A stretch of 64,000 nt of DNA, taken from Pseudomonadota bacterium. GTDB lineage: Bacteria; Pseudomonadota; Alphaproteobacteria; Rickettsiales; SXRF01. Each line of letters opens with the position of its first letter. Position 1 is the first letter of the stretch. The position numbers and the translations under genes are program-made. Below are positions 26,237 through 35,775 of the stretch, piece after piece. Under the pieces are notes generated by a model, which did not search any database, had not been told where the DNA came from, and was given only the letters and a program-made list of their open reading frames with translations. The stretch spans positions 62,001-126,000 of the forward strand of contig CAUJHR010000016.1 in the NCBI GenBank assembly GCA_963205195.1. Reading direction: 5' to 3'.

Positions 26237-27958
26237 ATGACCAAGACCTACGGTAAATCCACCCTTCCTTCACGCCATGTGACCGAAGGTCCTCAGCGCG
26301 CGCCGCACCGTTCCTATCTTTACGCTATGGGCATAACCGAAGCCTCTATCCATGCCCCGCTAGTTGGCGTTGCGACAACGTGGAACGAAGCCGCACCCTG
26401 CAACATCACGCTTGCTCGTCAGGCACAGGTGGTAAAAAAAGGCGTAGCGGCGGCAGGCGGAACCCCTCGCGAGTTCACGACAATCACCGTGACTGATGGC
26501 ATTGCAATGGGGCATCAGGGCATGAAATCATCCCTCGTTTCGCGTGAAGTGATAGCCGATTCAGTCGAGCTTACCATGCGCGGCCATTCCTATGACGCAC
26601 TGGTCGGCCTCGCTGGTTGCGACAAATCCCTTCCCGGTTTGATGATGGCTATGGTTCGTCTCAATGTTCCCAGCGTGTTTATTTATGGTGGTTCCATTCT
26701 TCCGGGAAAATTCAAAGGCAAACAAGTAACTGTAGTTGATGTATTTGAAGGCGTGGGAAGCCACAGCGCGGGTAATATGAGCGAAGAAGATTTACATGAA
26801 CTCGAGCAGGTAGCTTGCCCGTCGGCTGGCTCTTGCGGCGGGCAGTTCACCGCCAACACCATGGCCTGCGTGAGTGAGGCAATAGGTCTTGCCCTCCCCG
26901 GCTCAGCTGGCGCTCCGGCACCCTATGAATCACGCGACCAGTTCGGGTTTGAATCAGGACGTGCAGTAATGGAACTGCTCAAAAACAAAATACGCCCGCG
27001 CGATATAGTCACCCGTAAGGCACTGGAAAATGCCGCTGCCGTGGTAGCGGCAACCGGTGGTTCAACCAATGCGGCATTGCATCTTCCAGCTATCGCCAAT
27101 GAATGTGGTATTGATTTTGACATTCACGCTGTCGGTGAAATTTTCAAGCGCACCCCATACCTAGCCGACCTGATGCCCGGTGGTAAATATTCCGCGAAGG
27201 ATATGTATGAAGTCGGCGGCGTTCAGGTCATTCTGAAAACCTTGCTGGACGGCGGCTATATCCACGGAGATTGCCTTACAGTAACCGGGAAAACCATGGC
27301 AGAGAATTTAAAGAACGTAAAATTTCCCGATGGTCAGGATGTAGTGTTCCCATACAACAAACCATTGCGCCCCGAAGGTGGCGTTGTAGTTCTCAAAGGC
27401 AACCTGGCTCCTGAAGGCGCAATTGTAAAAGTTGCAGGCATGAAGAACCTTGTATTCAAAGGAACTGCTCTGTGTTTCGATTGTGAAGAAGATGCTTTCG
27501 CAGCCGTTGAGAAAAAACAATACAATGAAGGTGACGTAATAGTAATACGCTACGAAGGGCCGCGCGGCGGTCCCGGCATGCGCGAAATGCTTTCCACCAC
27601 AGCAGCACTATATGGTCAGGGCGCAGGCGATAAAGTCGCACTGATAACCGATGGGCGTTTTTCTGGCGGCACGCGTGGTTTCTGCATTGGGCATGTTGGC
27701 CCAGAAGCAGCAATAGGCGGTCCTATAGGCCTGCTTAAAAATGGCGATGTAATAACCATAGACGCTACCAAATCAACAATTCATGTCGACCTATCCGATG
27801 CAGAGCTGGAAAAACGCCGCACAGAATGGAAACCACGCAAGAATGATTATGGCTCTGGTGCACTATGGAAATACGCTCAGATCGTAGGGCCAGCAGAAAA
27901 AGGCGCCCTAACCCACCCCGGAGCTGGTTCTGAAATACACACCTATGCGGATATTTAA
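26237..27958 (+). CDS. ilvD: Dihydroxy-acid dehydratase
   Basis: IlvD dehydrates 2,3-dihydroxy acids in valine, isoleucine and leucine synthesis. The 573-residue protein has the iron-sulfur cysteines in AAPCNIT, GCDKSLPG and PSAGSCGGQFTANTMAC, and the C-terminal GGTRGFCIGHVGPEA segment. Length and motifs are complete. No other ilv gene is in the window. Its last codons overlap the start of the next gene by 14 bases. TTGTCA (26165) and TATAAT (26186) upstream are spaced only 15 bases, so the promoter is doubtful. Confidence 0.97.
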   Translation: MTKTYGKSTLPSRHVTEGPQRAPHRSYLYAMGITEASIHAPLVGVATTWNEAAPCNITLARQAQVVKKGVAAAGGTPREFTTITVTDGIAMGHQGMKSSLVSREVIADSVELTMRGHSYDALVGLAGCDKSLPGLMMAMVRLNVPSVFIYGGSILPGKFKGKQVTVVDVFEGVGSHSAGNMSEEDLHELEQVACPSAGSCGGQFTANTMACVSEAIGLALPGSAGAPAPYESRDQFGFESGRAVMELLKNKIRPRDIVTRKALENAAAVVAATGGSTNAALHLPAIANECGIDFDIHAVGEIFKRTPYLADLMPGGKYSAKDMYEVGGVQVILKTLLDGGYIHGDCLTVTGKTMAENLKNVKFPDGQDVVFPYNKPLRPEGGVVVLKGNLAPEGAIVKVAGMKNLVFKGTALCFDCEEDAFAAVEKKQYNEGDVIVIRYEGPRGGPGMREMLSTTAALYGQGAGDKVALITDGRFSGGTRGFCIGHVGPEAAIGGPIGLLKNGDVITIDATKSTIHVDLSDAELEKRRTEWKPRKNDYGSGALWKYAQIVGPAEKGALTHPGAGSEIHTYADI

Positions 27959-28904
27959 GCTGCTTTTTAGTCCTCTGCTGCTATGTATTTTAGCAGGAAT
28001 CGTATACGGTGTTTGCCTGCTTTCTGACAGGTTCTGGCTGGCTGACTTGGTAGTCCATTTTCGACTGCATATTGCATTAGCCTTTCTGTTTTTTTCTGTT
28101 TTTTTCCTATTTCGCAAACTATGGCTTTACTCGCTTTGTATGCTGATGTTCGCAGCAAGTTTTTTAATTGCAGTTTATTCAGCCTATGCCCCCGCCGGGC
28201 AGCCAGAAGGTACAGCTAAAGCAAGCATCAAAATCCTACAATTTAATATACTTTATAAAAATGACGAATTTGCAAAATCCATACCGTGGATAATATCACA
28301 AAATGCCGATATAGTGGTCCTGCAGGAAGTAAATGAAGATCGAGCAAAGGAAATGGATGCGCTGAAAGAACATTACAAATGGTCACAGGTAAAACTCAAC
28401 TCAAGGCGTCAAGCTTTCGGCATGGCGATATTCAGCAACCTTCCAGTTACAAAATTTGATTACGTGAACATAGGTCGCGGATGGAATAAATATACCAGCA
28501 CAGAATTTATGATAGGTGATATTCCGCTTCATTTATATGAATTACACACCCCGCCTCCTATGTCGCGGTTTTTCTTTTCCCAGCGCAACCTCGCATTAAG
28601 CACTATGGCGGATTTGCTTGCCAGTGATAAAACTCCGCACCGGCTTCTTATTGGCGACCTTAACACAACTATTTACTCGCCTTTTTTAGTTAATATACTT
28701 AAAAAAGCGGATATGCACCACGCCCAGCAAAACTTTAATATGGAAGGCACATGGCCAAGTATGCTACCCATGCCACTTCGCATAGGTATAGATCATATAA
28801 TAGCGTCAAAGCAGGTAAAAATTGAAAGCAGGGAAATTCAGTACTACCATGGCTCCGACCATTTGCCGGTGATAACAAAATTAACATTGTATGAGGATAA
28901 ATAA
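27945..28904 (+). CDS. Endonuclease/exonuclease/phosphatase family membrane protein
   Basis: A 319-residue protein with three hydrophobic N-terminal segments (residues about 5-80) followed by an EEP domain. Motifs seen are VVLQEVNED (metal-binding Glu), GDLNTTIYSPF, IDHIIAS and GSDHLPVITKL (catalytic His), the order of the DNase I/sphingomyelinase-like fold. The domain would face the periplasm. Substrates in this superfamily range from DNA to phospholipids, so none is assigned. It overlaps ilvD by 14 bases and the methyltransferase by one base. Confidence 0.88.
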   Translation: MRIFKLLFSPLLLCILAGIVYGVCLLSDRFWLADLVVHFRLHIALAFLFFSVFFLFRKLWLYSLCMLMFAASFLIAVYSAYAPAGQPEGTAKASIKILQFNILYKNDEFAKSIPWIISQNADIVVLQEVNEDRAKEMDALKEHYKWSQVKLNSRRQAFGMAIFSNLPVTKFDYVNIGRGWNKYTSTEFMIGDIPLHLYELHTPPPMSRFFFSQRNLALSTMADLLASDKTPHRLLIGDLNTTIYSPFLVNILKKADMHHAQQNFNMEGTWPSMLPMPLRIGIDHIIASKQVKIESREIQYYHGSDHLPVITKLTLYEDK

Positions 28905-29614
28905 TGGCAAGCAAAATGAGTCGTGATACTGCGCTGTTTTTCCACTATATATTAGATCAGCTTTTTCCACCCATCGTGCGCGATTGCCGATTTATAATGG
29001 CAATACCAATGTGGATGTTATTCCGTCACCGCTACAAATATTACCTTGATTTCAAGGAAAAGGCATTTTCACTTACCGAAGAAGGGTTTCGTGATTATTA
29101 CAGGACGGTAAATGATACCGCTATCAGCCGTGAAACTGATTTGAATAAAGCCTGCATTACCAGGATAATAGAATCAGTAACCCCAGGGAAAATATTGGAT
29201 GTTGGCTGCGGGCGTGGTTTTTTAATAAACCTGCTTTTGCAAAAACATACCGATGTGTCCGGCGTCGATATTTATATAACCGATTCCCTGAAGCAGCGTT
29301 ATCCGCACGTAAAATTCTATGAGGAAAATGTAGAATCGCTACCATTTCCCGATAAGCATTTTGACACTGTTATATGTACCCATACATTGGAGCATGTCCG
29401 TAACCTTGCGGATGCTACTGCAGAGCTGCGCCGCGTTGCCAAAAAACTGATTATAATAGTCCCCAAGCAACGCCCTTATAAATATACATTTGACCTGCAT
29501 TTGAATTTCTTTCCCTATCTTTATTCGCTTCTTTCGGTAATGGGCAAAATAAAAGGGGAAGTTATCTGCGAAGATATAGACGATGATATTTTCTATATGG
29601 AAACCACTGCATGA
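28904..29614 (+). CDS. Class I SAM-dependent methyltransferase
   Basis: A 236-residue protein. An N-terminal helical region of about 80 residues precedes the SAM motif ILDVGCGRGF (about residue 96), followed by GVDIY, the SLPFPDKHFDTVICTHTLEHV block of UbiE/Methyltransf_11 type and a LRRVAKK strand. The target is unknown. It is embedded between the EEP-family protein and DUF2079 membrane protein with one-base and ATGA overlaps, which suggests a surface glycan or lipid modification set. Confidence 0.88.
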   Translation: MASKMSRDTALFFHYILDQLFPPIVRDCRFIMAIPMWMLFRHRYKYYLDFKEKAFSLTEEGFRDYYRTVNDTAISRETDLNKACITRIIESVTPGKILDVGCGRGFLINLLLQKHTDVSGVDIYITDSLKQRYPHVKFYEENVESLPFPDKHFDTVICTHTLEHVRNLADATAELRRVAKKLIIIVPKQRPYKYTFDLHLNFFPYLYSLLSVMGKIKGEVICEDIDDDIFYMETTA

Positions 29615-31131
29615 TTAAACGTAATGCACCTGTAATCTTGCTCCTGTTACTAGTTCTGACCTCCGGCTGCATTACATTTTGCTACATTCTATCAATGCGC
29701 TATGAGTTAAAAACCAGTGCAGTTGACGGACTTTCCTTTGCACAATTGCTTTTTAACGTAATATCCGGTAACGGCCTTACCACAAGCATTCCTCCGCCTT
29801 ACATTGAGCAGAACTGGCTGGGTATTCATTTTTCACCGATATTATATTTACTTGTGCCGGTCTATTATTTATTTCCCCATATAGAAACATTATTGTTCAT
29901 ACAAAGTTTTTGCATTGCTGCTTCTGCAATACCAATATTTTTTATTGCAAAGACTTTGCTAAAATCACCATGGTACGCCCTGGCAGTTTCTATATTTTAC
30001 CTGATAAATCCTTTTGTAATAAATGCCCAGATATGGGATTTTCATGAAATCGCGTTTGCACCGCTTGTAATAGCCATGATCCTTTGGTCAATTATCCATA
30101 AAGAAAAAATATACTTTATTATCTTCTGCTCAATCATGCTTGCTATTAAAGAGCATTACGGTCTGGCTGTGTTTGGTGCAGGTATCCTCTGGGCACATCA
30201 TTGGCGCGAGCCAAAATTCGGGCTTTCTGTCGCCTTCTCAGGGCTTATATTCCTTGCAATGGTTATAGGAATTATAATGCCGCATTTCAGTCCCCTTGGT
30301 TCTGCGCTTATGCTTAGCAACGAAAAAACTGTAGGTTTTTTCAGCTGGCTTAATCATCCTTTTGCCGATAGTGATTTATTGGTAAAACAAGTAGTGAATG
30401 GCATTTTTTATGGCATTGTACTTATCTTGCCGCTTTGGTTCCAACCGCTATTATCCTTTTCGTGGCTCTTGCCATCTATAGCTGATATGGCAACGAATAC
30501 ATTATCTATAAATGACCTGATGCGCTCTCCGCAATCATATCATACTGCTGCGATTATCCCGGTTTTGCTTATAGCTTATGTCAAAACACTAGCAGACCGC
30601 TATAGCACAGCGAGCAAATTGAAAATACCCGATATGCTAATTGCAACAGCAGCTTTAGTGGGATTTTTTTCATATAATTTTGCTGCGCTGCCTAATTTAC
30701 CTAACAATGCGTTTGAATTATCTAAATTCAAATTCTCACTTCCACCTTCTGATAAATCCGCGCACGATGAGATAATAAAAATAATAGGTCCCGATTCATC
30801 TGTATCAGGACCAATGAATATACTGCCTCAGATTCCAGTACGCAGGAATATGTACCTGTTCCCTGATAGGTATGAGGATGCTGATTATATAGTAATAAAT
30901 ACCAGGATTATATTTGAAAAACGTACTGCCTATTTTACTGAAAAGCATTTCCAGGTTTTACAAAATATACTAGCCGATAAAAACTGGGGGTTGGTTTTTT
31001 ATAGTGATAATTGGCTTTTGTTTAAACATAACGGACAAAATAACTCGCAATTATCCATCAAAGCAGCAAAGGATTTGCAGGAATTACAGTTTAAAACTAA
31101 GGAGCACAACCAAAAATTATTAAGAAAATGA
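29611..31131 (+). CDS. DUF2079 polytopic membrane protein
   Basis: A 506-residue protein with about ten membrane helices. The early YELKTSAVDGLSFAQLLFNVISG and EQNWLGIHFSPILYLLVPVYY segments are typical of DUF2079, a family related in layout to GT-C glycosyltransferases. A soluble C-terminal part of about 130 residues follows the last helix. It may transfer sugars at the outer face of the inner membrane; this is inference. It is the last gene of the ilvD transcript by overlap. Confidence 0.85.
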   Translation: MIKRNAPVILLLLLVLTSGCITFCYILSMRYELKTSAVDGLSFAQLLFNVISGNGLTTSIPPPYIEQNWLGIHFSPILYLLVPVYYLFPHIETLLFIQSFCIAASAIPIFFIAKTLLKSPWYALAVSIFYLINPFVINAQIWDFHEIAFAPLVIAMILWSIIHKEKIYFIIFCSIMLAIKEHYGLAVFGAGILWAHHWREPKFGLSVAFSGLIFLAMVIGIIMPHFSPLGSALMLSNEKTVGFFSWLNHPFADSDLLVKQVVNGIFYGIVLILPLWFQPLLSFSWLLPSIADMATNTLSINDLMRSPQSYHTAAIIPVLLIAYVKTLADRYSTASKLKIPDMLIATAALVGFFSYNFAALPNLPNNAFELSKFKFSLPPSDKSAHDEIIKIIGPDSSVSGPMNILPQIPVRRNMYLFPDRYEDADYIVINTRIIFEKRTAYFTEKHFQVLQNILADKNWGLVFYSDNWLLFKHNGQNNSQLSIKAAKDLQELQFKTKEHNQKLLRK

Positions 31132-31263
31132 TGGTGTTTTCTAAGGCTGCCAAAAATATCATATTGAATTATATCATTATTAATACCTAAATATATATGT
31201 AATAAAAGATTAATATGGTTAATTCCGCTTATGTGGTAGATTTACACACAGCAAGGAGAATAT

Positions 31264-31635
31264 ATGGCAGATAAAAAAGATAGTTCATCTTCATCAGTTA
31301 TTGACGCAGCATCTAATATAGTAGCTTCTGCGGCTTTACTGGCAACTACAACTATTGGAGGCGTGGTTATCGCTAGTAACACTGTGCAATTGCAGAATGA
31401 TAAAGATACTAAGTCTAAAAATACTTTACAGTTAAAAAGCCCGACAAGGCCATCGCAGGACCAAATAGACGAATTAGTAAAAAGAAAAAAAGAAACCGAA
31501 AAGGCTGGAGCCGAAGCTGGTGCTGCTGCAGGTGTCGTCGGTATAGTTGGCTATAAAGTTTATAAAGCACATAGCCATAGCTCCAGAAGGCGCAAGGAAC
31601 TGCTGGAATCTAAAACCAAACAGGTTATCGGCTAA
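31264..31635 (+). CDS. Small hypothetical protein with Ala/Gly hydrophobic segments
   Basis: A 123-residue protein with a strong AAGGAG ribosome site. A Ser-rich N-terminus leads to a hydrophobic helix (NIVASAALLATTTIGGVVIAS), a charged middle, a second Gly/Ala helix (GAAAGVVGIVGYKVY) and a basic tail (SSRRRKELL). It has no signal peptide. It resembles the proteins at 22252 and 25788 in layout only. Function unknown. Confidence 0.65.
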   Translation: MADKKDSSSSSVIDAASNIVASAALLATTTIGGVVIASNTVQLQNDKDTKSKNTLQLKSPTRPSQDQIDELVKRKKETEKAGAEAGAAAGVVGIVGYKVYKAHSHSSRRRKELLESKTKQVIG

Positions 31636-31636
31636 A

Positions 31637-33028
31637 TTATCCCACTTTTTCTTCAGCAGTAGCAATACCAAGCAATTTAAGCTTGCGGTGAAGGGCCGAA
31701 CGCTCCATACCGACGAAAGAAGAAGTGCGCGAAATATTTCCACCAAAACGTTCTATCTGCGCTGCGAGATATTGCTTCTCGAATAGCTCGCGGGCCTCGC
31801 GCAGAACCATCGACATAATATCGGCATTGGTTTCCGGGCGGGCAAGAACAGGATTTGATGTTAGTATTTCAGGCGGCAGTTCATCTGCGGTTATATTGTC
31901 GGTTTTACCTGTGGTCATGATAAGCAGCCACTCCATCATATTGCGAAGCTGACGAACATTTCCAGGCCAGCTATATGCTTGCAGCATAACAATAGCTTCT
32001 TGCGACAGCGCACGCACAGGAAGCCCGGCAATTTCTGAAGCACGCTTCAAGAAATAACTGCAAAGTTCTGGTATATCCTCGCGCCGCTCCTTAAGTGATG
32101 GTATACGCACCGGAACAACATTAAGCCTGTAATAAAGATCCTCACGGAAACGCCCGGCGGCAATTTCATTTTCCAGATTATGGTTACTGGCTGCAATAAC
32201 CCGCACATCAACTTCAACCTTCTGCTTCCCACGCTGGCGCGTAAAGCTCTGCTCCTGAAGGGCGCGCAGCATTTTACCTTGAATTTCCAATGGCAGGTCT
32301 AGTACTTCATCAATAAATAATGTCCCATTATGGGCGCGCTCCAGAAGACCTAACTTTTCTGCACCTCCGGTAGGGTTTGCATCTTCAATTCCAAAAAGCT
32401 CTGCTTCCACACGGTCCGGCGTCATACCCGAAACATTCATGACCACAAAATTAGCCGATGACCTCAATGATTTGGCATGGATCATACGCGCATACATTTC
32501 CTTGCCGGTTCCCGGGGCTCCGGTTATCAGCACCCGGCTGGCAGTTGGCGCAATTTTTTCCAGTGCATTTCGTAATTGCTGCACGGTCTGCGAAGTGCCG
32601 TTTAGCTGCATTTCAAATTTACCGCGTGATTTAAGCTCAGTATTCTCATTTCTGAGTTTAGCGTTTTCCAAGGCGCGGGCTACAACAAGCAGCAGCCTAT
32701 CCTCTTTAAATGGCTTTTCGATAAAATCATATGCGCCCATTTTAATTGAAGAAACAGCAGTTTCGATATTTCCATGCCCGCTTATCATTATAACCGGTAT
32801 ATGGGGGTATTTTTTCTTAACCATTTCCAGTATGCCAAGCCCGTCTAGCTCACTGCCTTGCAACCATATGTCAAGTATTATGGCCGATGGCACACGCTCT
32901 GCGAGTGCTTTAAACGCGAAATCACTATTATGTGCTACACGTGTTGCATATTTAGCGTCTTTAAGAATATCGGATATTAATTCACGGATGTCTGCTTCAT
33001 CATCAATAATAAGGATATCAGCGGTCAT
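31637..33028 (-). CDS. ntrX: Nitrogen regulation response regulator NtrX
   Basis: A 463-residue NtrC-family regulator. Residues 1-120 are a receiver domain with phosphoacceptor D53 (ILDIW) and the conserved K in EKPFKED. The AAA+ domain has Walker A GAPGTGKE and Walker B TLFIDEV, and a C-terminal Fis-type HTH (NISRTSSFVGMERSALHRKL). The GAFTGA loop used to contact sigma-54 is absent: AELFGIEDANPTGGAEKLG stands in its place. Loss of GAFTGA is known for NtrX of several alphaproteobacteria, so it probably regulates without sigma-54. It pairs with NtrY, 79 bases upstream. Confidence 0.93.
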   Translation of the reverse strand: MTADILIIDDEADIRELISDILKDAKYATRVAHNSDFAFKALAERVPSAIILDIWLQGSELDGLGILEMVKKKYPHIPVIMISGHGNIETAVSSIKMGAYDFIEKPFKEDRLLLVVARALENAKLRNENTELKSRGKFEMQLNGTSQTVQQLRNALEKIAPTASRVLITGAPGTGKEMYARMIHAKSLRSSANFVVMNVSGMTPDRVEAELFGIEDANPTGGAEKLGLLERAHNGTLFIDEVLDLPLEIQGKMLRALQEQSFTRQRGKQKVEVDVRVIAASNHNLENEIAAGRFREDLYYRLNVVPVRIPSLKERREDIPELCSYFLKRASEIAGLPVRALSQEAIVMLQAYSWPGNVRQLRNMMEWLLIMTTGKTDNITADELPPEILTSNPVLARPETNADIMSMVLREARELFEKQYLAAQIERFGGNISRTSSFVGMERSALHRKLKLLGIATAEEKVG

Positions 33029-33044
33029 AGTTCTCCTTCGTAGT

Positions 33045-33105
33045 GGCTTAAGGCTTATGGTTTAAGAAAGTTACTTTTTCTAAAGCCATAAGCCCAAAGC
33101 CTCAG
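33045..33105. repeat. Long imperfect hairpin between ntrY and ntrX
   Basis: GGCTTATGG at 33052-33060 pairs with CCATAAGCC at 33086-33094. Flanking bases extend the stem inward (TTTAAGAAA with TTTTCTAAA) and outward (GGCTTA with AAGCC). It would form in the ntrYX transcript and could protect, terminate or attenuate the message. Confidence 0.6.
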
Positions 33106-33107
33106 GC

Positions 33108-35303
33108 CTAATTTGCGTCTTTTATATCACAGTGTTGCAAAAAAGAAAGCGTTACTTTAGCGCCACCCGATGGAATATTTTCTATTTTTATCAACCCGTT
33201 ATGATCATCTACTATTTTTTTGACGATTGAAAGCCCAAGCCCGGTCCCCTTGCTTCTGGTTGTAACATAAGGTTCCAGCATTTTGTTAATATCAGGGCTT
33301 TGGAAACCTGATCCATTATCCTGCACTATTACGGATATACGTTCACCATCATGGCTAACATTTGCAATAATCATATTATTTTCTGAATTTTTACCTGATT
33401 CTTCTATAGATTCTGCCGCATTCTTCAGGAGATTGGTCATCACCTGAGTCATTTGCCGCTCATCACAGTTAAAAATAACCGGTTTTTCAGGTATGGAAAG
33501 CTGGAAATCAATAAATGGATAGGCAACCTGAGCTGAAAACACCGCTTTTTTAACTATCTGTGCAATATCTTCAGGAACAAAGCGCACAGCAGGCATTTTC
33601 GCAAAGGATACAAATTCATCCACCATTTTTCCAATATCACCTACGTGTTTTATTATAGTGTCGGTATATTTTGCAAAATTATCTTCATCCTCAGTAATAT
33701 ATTTTGAATATTTGCGCTTGATACGTTCTGCCGAAAGCTGGATCGGTGTCAGCGGGTTCTTAATTTCATGCGCTACGCGGCGGGCAACATCAGCCCAGGC
33801 AGCGCTGCGTTGTGCTGCCATCAGCAATGTAATATCATCAAAGGTAACAATGAATCCTTCAGTCATATTACCTGTGCTCTCCACCGTCACCCTTACATGC
33901 AGGGTTATGGCTTTATCGTCATTACCAAGTGTCATTGTGCCTTCAGCAATATCGCCAGGCATACTCTCAGATTTTGCTAACAATCCTTCCAGGTCTGGCA
34001 GGAATTTGGATATATTCTGCCCATCCGCCAGTTGCTTATTTATGCGCTCAAGTATAGCTGCCGATGAACGGTTAAATAATGTAATCTTCTTTTCACTATT
34101 TAGTGCTATAACTCCTGCCGAAACCCCAGACAACACAGTTTCTGTAAAGCGGCGTCGTTCGTCCAGCCTGCGGTTTGCATCAATAAGCTCGCCGCGCTGC
34201 GCTTCCAATTGTTCGGTCATGCGGTTAAAACTACGGCTTAGAGTCCCGAATTCATCCTTGCTGGTAGCATCCTTTATGCGGGCACTGAAATCCCCGCCCC
34301 GCACACGCTCGGAAGCCTCAACAAGGAAGCGTATAGGCCGCGTCAGGCGCGATGCAAATACCATTCCATACCACACAGAGCATATAAGCAACAGCAATGC
34401 TAGAGCCACAAAAACTATTGAAAATGTAACCTGGAGCCGGTCAAGCTGGCCTTTTAGATGCTCATATTCACTTACCGCCCCTTGCGCGTTTTCCATATGG
34501 TCGATGACTTTGCTGTCAATAAGGCGCCCAACCAGCAGGTACCCGTCTGATAGAGAAGGTATTCTAATCAATGCACGTACTTTATCGTCATCTGTGGTCA
34601 TGATTACAACTTCACCCTTGGCTGCTCTCTCCAGCATATCTTGGGGAATAGTTTCAAAAGCCAGTGCAAAACTGAAGCGTCCCTGCGCTATTATCCTGTT
34701 GCGCTGTATGACAACAGCCTCAGTAAGTACACGTAATGCCGATTGGGTAGCAACGGCCTGTTCAAAATCTGCGGGGCTGGAAATAACCAGATCAGCGACC
34801 TGGTTCAAATCACCTGCCATGGCGATAGCATCAGCACGGATATTTTCCTTATGCTCGGCAAGATAGGCTTCAGCTACCGCCCTTGATTCCTCAACCGTGC
34901 GCTGCACACGCTCGTTAAACCATGTCTGTATACCAATATTAAAAAATAATGCCGAGAAAATGGAAACTATGATAGCAGGGGAAATAGTCACCAGGCTGAA
35001 CATGATGATTATACGCTTTTGCAGCTTGGCACGTGATGAACCAGCCCTAAGCGCCCGCCACAGGGAAAATATCCGCACTGAGATAATGGCTATAACAATC
35101 CCTAGCAATCCTACATTCACGGAAAGCAGGGTCATCATCCGTTTTGGCTTCATGCCAAAATTGGTAGGGCTATTGTCAATTATGCTATAGGTTATTCCCA
35201 GCGATACTAGAACTGAGATCACAATTATAAAAAGCAAATTCCTGCGTAAAAATTTAGCCCCGCGCCACAGTAACGGATAATCTAAAAGAATTGGCTTAGA
35301 CAT
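33108..35303 (-). CDS. ntrY: Nitrogen regulation sensor histidine kinase NtrY
   Basis: A 731-residue inner-membrane kinase. Hydrophobic segments lie at residues about 20-45, 45-70, 85-115 and 290-312, with a periplasmic sensor region of about 170 residues between. A HAMP linker, a PAS domain (GVSAGVIALNSEKKITLFN), a HisKA box with ARRVAHEIKNPLTP and the ATPase motifs DNGSGF and GTGLGLSIVKKIV follow. It phosphorylates NtrX; in other alphaproteobacteria the pair responds to nitrogen, redox or envelope signals. It is complete for this family. Confidence 0.94.
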   Translation of the reverse strand: MSKPILLDYPLLWRGAKFLRRNLLFIIVISVLVSLGITYSIIDNSPTNFGMKPKRMMTLLSVNVGLLGIVIAIISVRIFSLWRALRAGSSRAKLQKRIIIMFSLVTISPAIIVSIFSALFFNIGIQTWFNERVQRTVEESRAVAEAYLAEHKENIRADAIAMAGDLNQVADLVISSPADFEQAVATQSALRVLTEAVVIQRNRIIAQGRFSFALAFETIPQDMLERAAKGEVVIMTTDDDKVRALIRIPSLSDGYLLVGRLIDSKVIDHMENAQGAVSEYEHLKGQLDRLQVTFSIVFVALALLLLICSVWYGMVFASRLTRPIRFLVEASERVRGGDFSARIKDATSKDEFGTLSRSFNRMTEQLEAQRGELIDANRRLDERRRFTETVLSGVSAGVIALNSEKKITLFNRSSAAILERINKQLADGQNISKFLPDLEGLLAKSESMPGDIAEGTMTLGNDDKAITLHVRVTVESTGNMTEGFIVTFDDITLLMAAQRSAAWADVARRVAHEIKNPLTPIQLSAERIKRKYSKYITEDEDNFAKYTDTIIKHVGDIGKMVDEFVSFAKMPAVRFVPEDIAQIVKKAVFSAQVAYPFIDFQLSIPEKPVIFNCDERQMTQVMTNLLKNAAESIEESGKNSENNMIIANVSHDGERISVIVQDNGSGFQSPDINKMLEPYVTTRSKGTGLGLSIVKKIVDDHNGLIKIENIPSGGAKVTLSFLQHCDIKDAN

Positions 35304-35331
35304 AAGTTTACAATTATTTGCCGTTAACGCA

Positions 35332-35703
35332 TCAGCTCAAAGGTCTTTCGCCATAATCATTAGCACCTTCATCACTTTTCTGCACATACCAGAATAAAAG
35401 CAGCAAGATACCGATACCTGTAAATACTATAAGAATCCACCAGCCGCTGCGGTTCACATCATGCAGGCGTCGAGCAGCTACAGCAAGTGCCGGAAGCAAT
35501 GTCCCATAGGTGAATAAATTACCTAATATATTGCTAGGCGCACTATCTGGCGCCCCATCCCACATAGCAACCGATAATATAGCGAGAGCAACACTTACTA
35601 TAAGGGTGAACAACGTCCAATACCAATATTCAGACCTGCTGGCGCGCCCCTTGAAATCGGCGTATTTCTTAAAGCAGGTATGTACAGCTTCCTTGAATTG
35701 CAT
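35332..35703 (-). CDS. DUF805 membrane protein
   Basis: A 123-residue integral membrane protein. FKGRASRSEYWYW near residue 18, three to four hydrophobic helices and AVAARRLHDVNRSGWW are the DUF805 signature. The family has no known biochemical role. It lies 28 bases upstream of ntrY on the same strand. Confidence 0.92.
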   Translation of the reverse strand: MQFKEAVHTCFKKYADFKGRASRSEYWYWTLFTLIVSVALAILSVAMWDGAPDSAPSNILGNLFTYGTLLPALAVAARRLHDVNRSGWWILIVFTGIGILLLLFWYVQKSDEGANDYGERPLS

Positions 35704-35775
35704 AGCTCCCCCAGATTTATGATTATTATAAAAAATAGCCCCTTGATTAGGATAATGCCTAATATAAACAGAAAA

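Noticed and set aside
33658-34866. A 402-codon open frame on the plus strand across ntrY
   Set aside because: It is antisense to the conserved kinase, has a Ser/Arg-rich composition typical of a shadow frame and matches no family.
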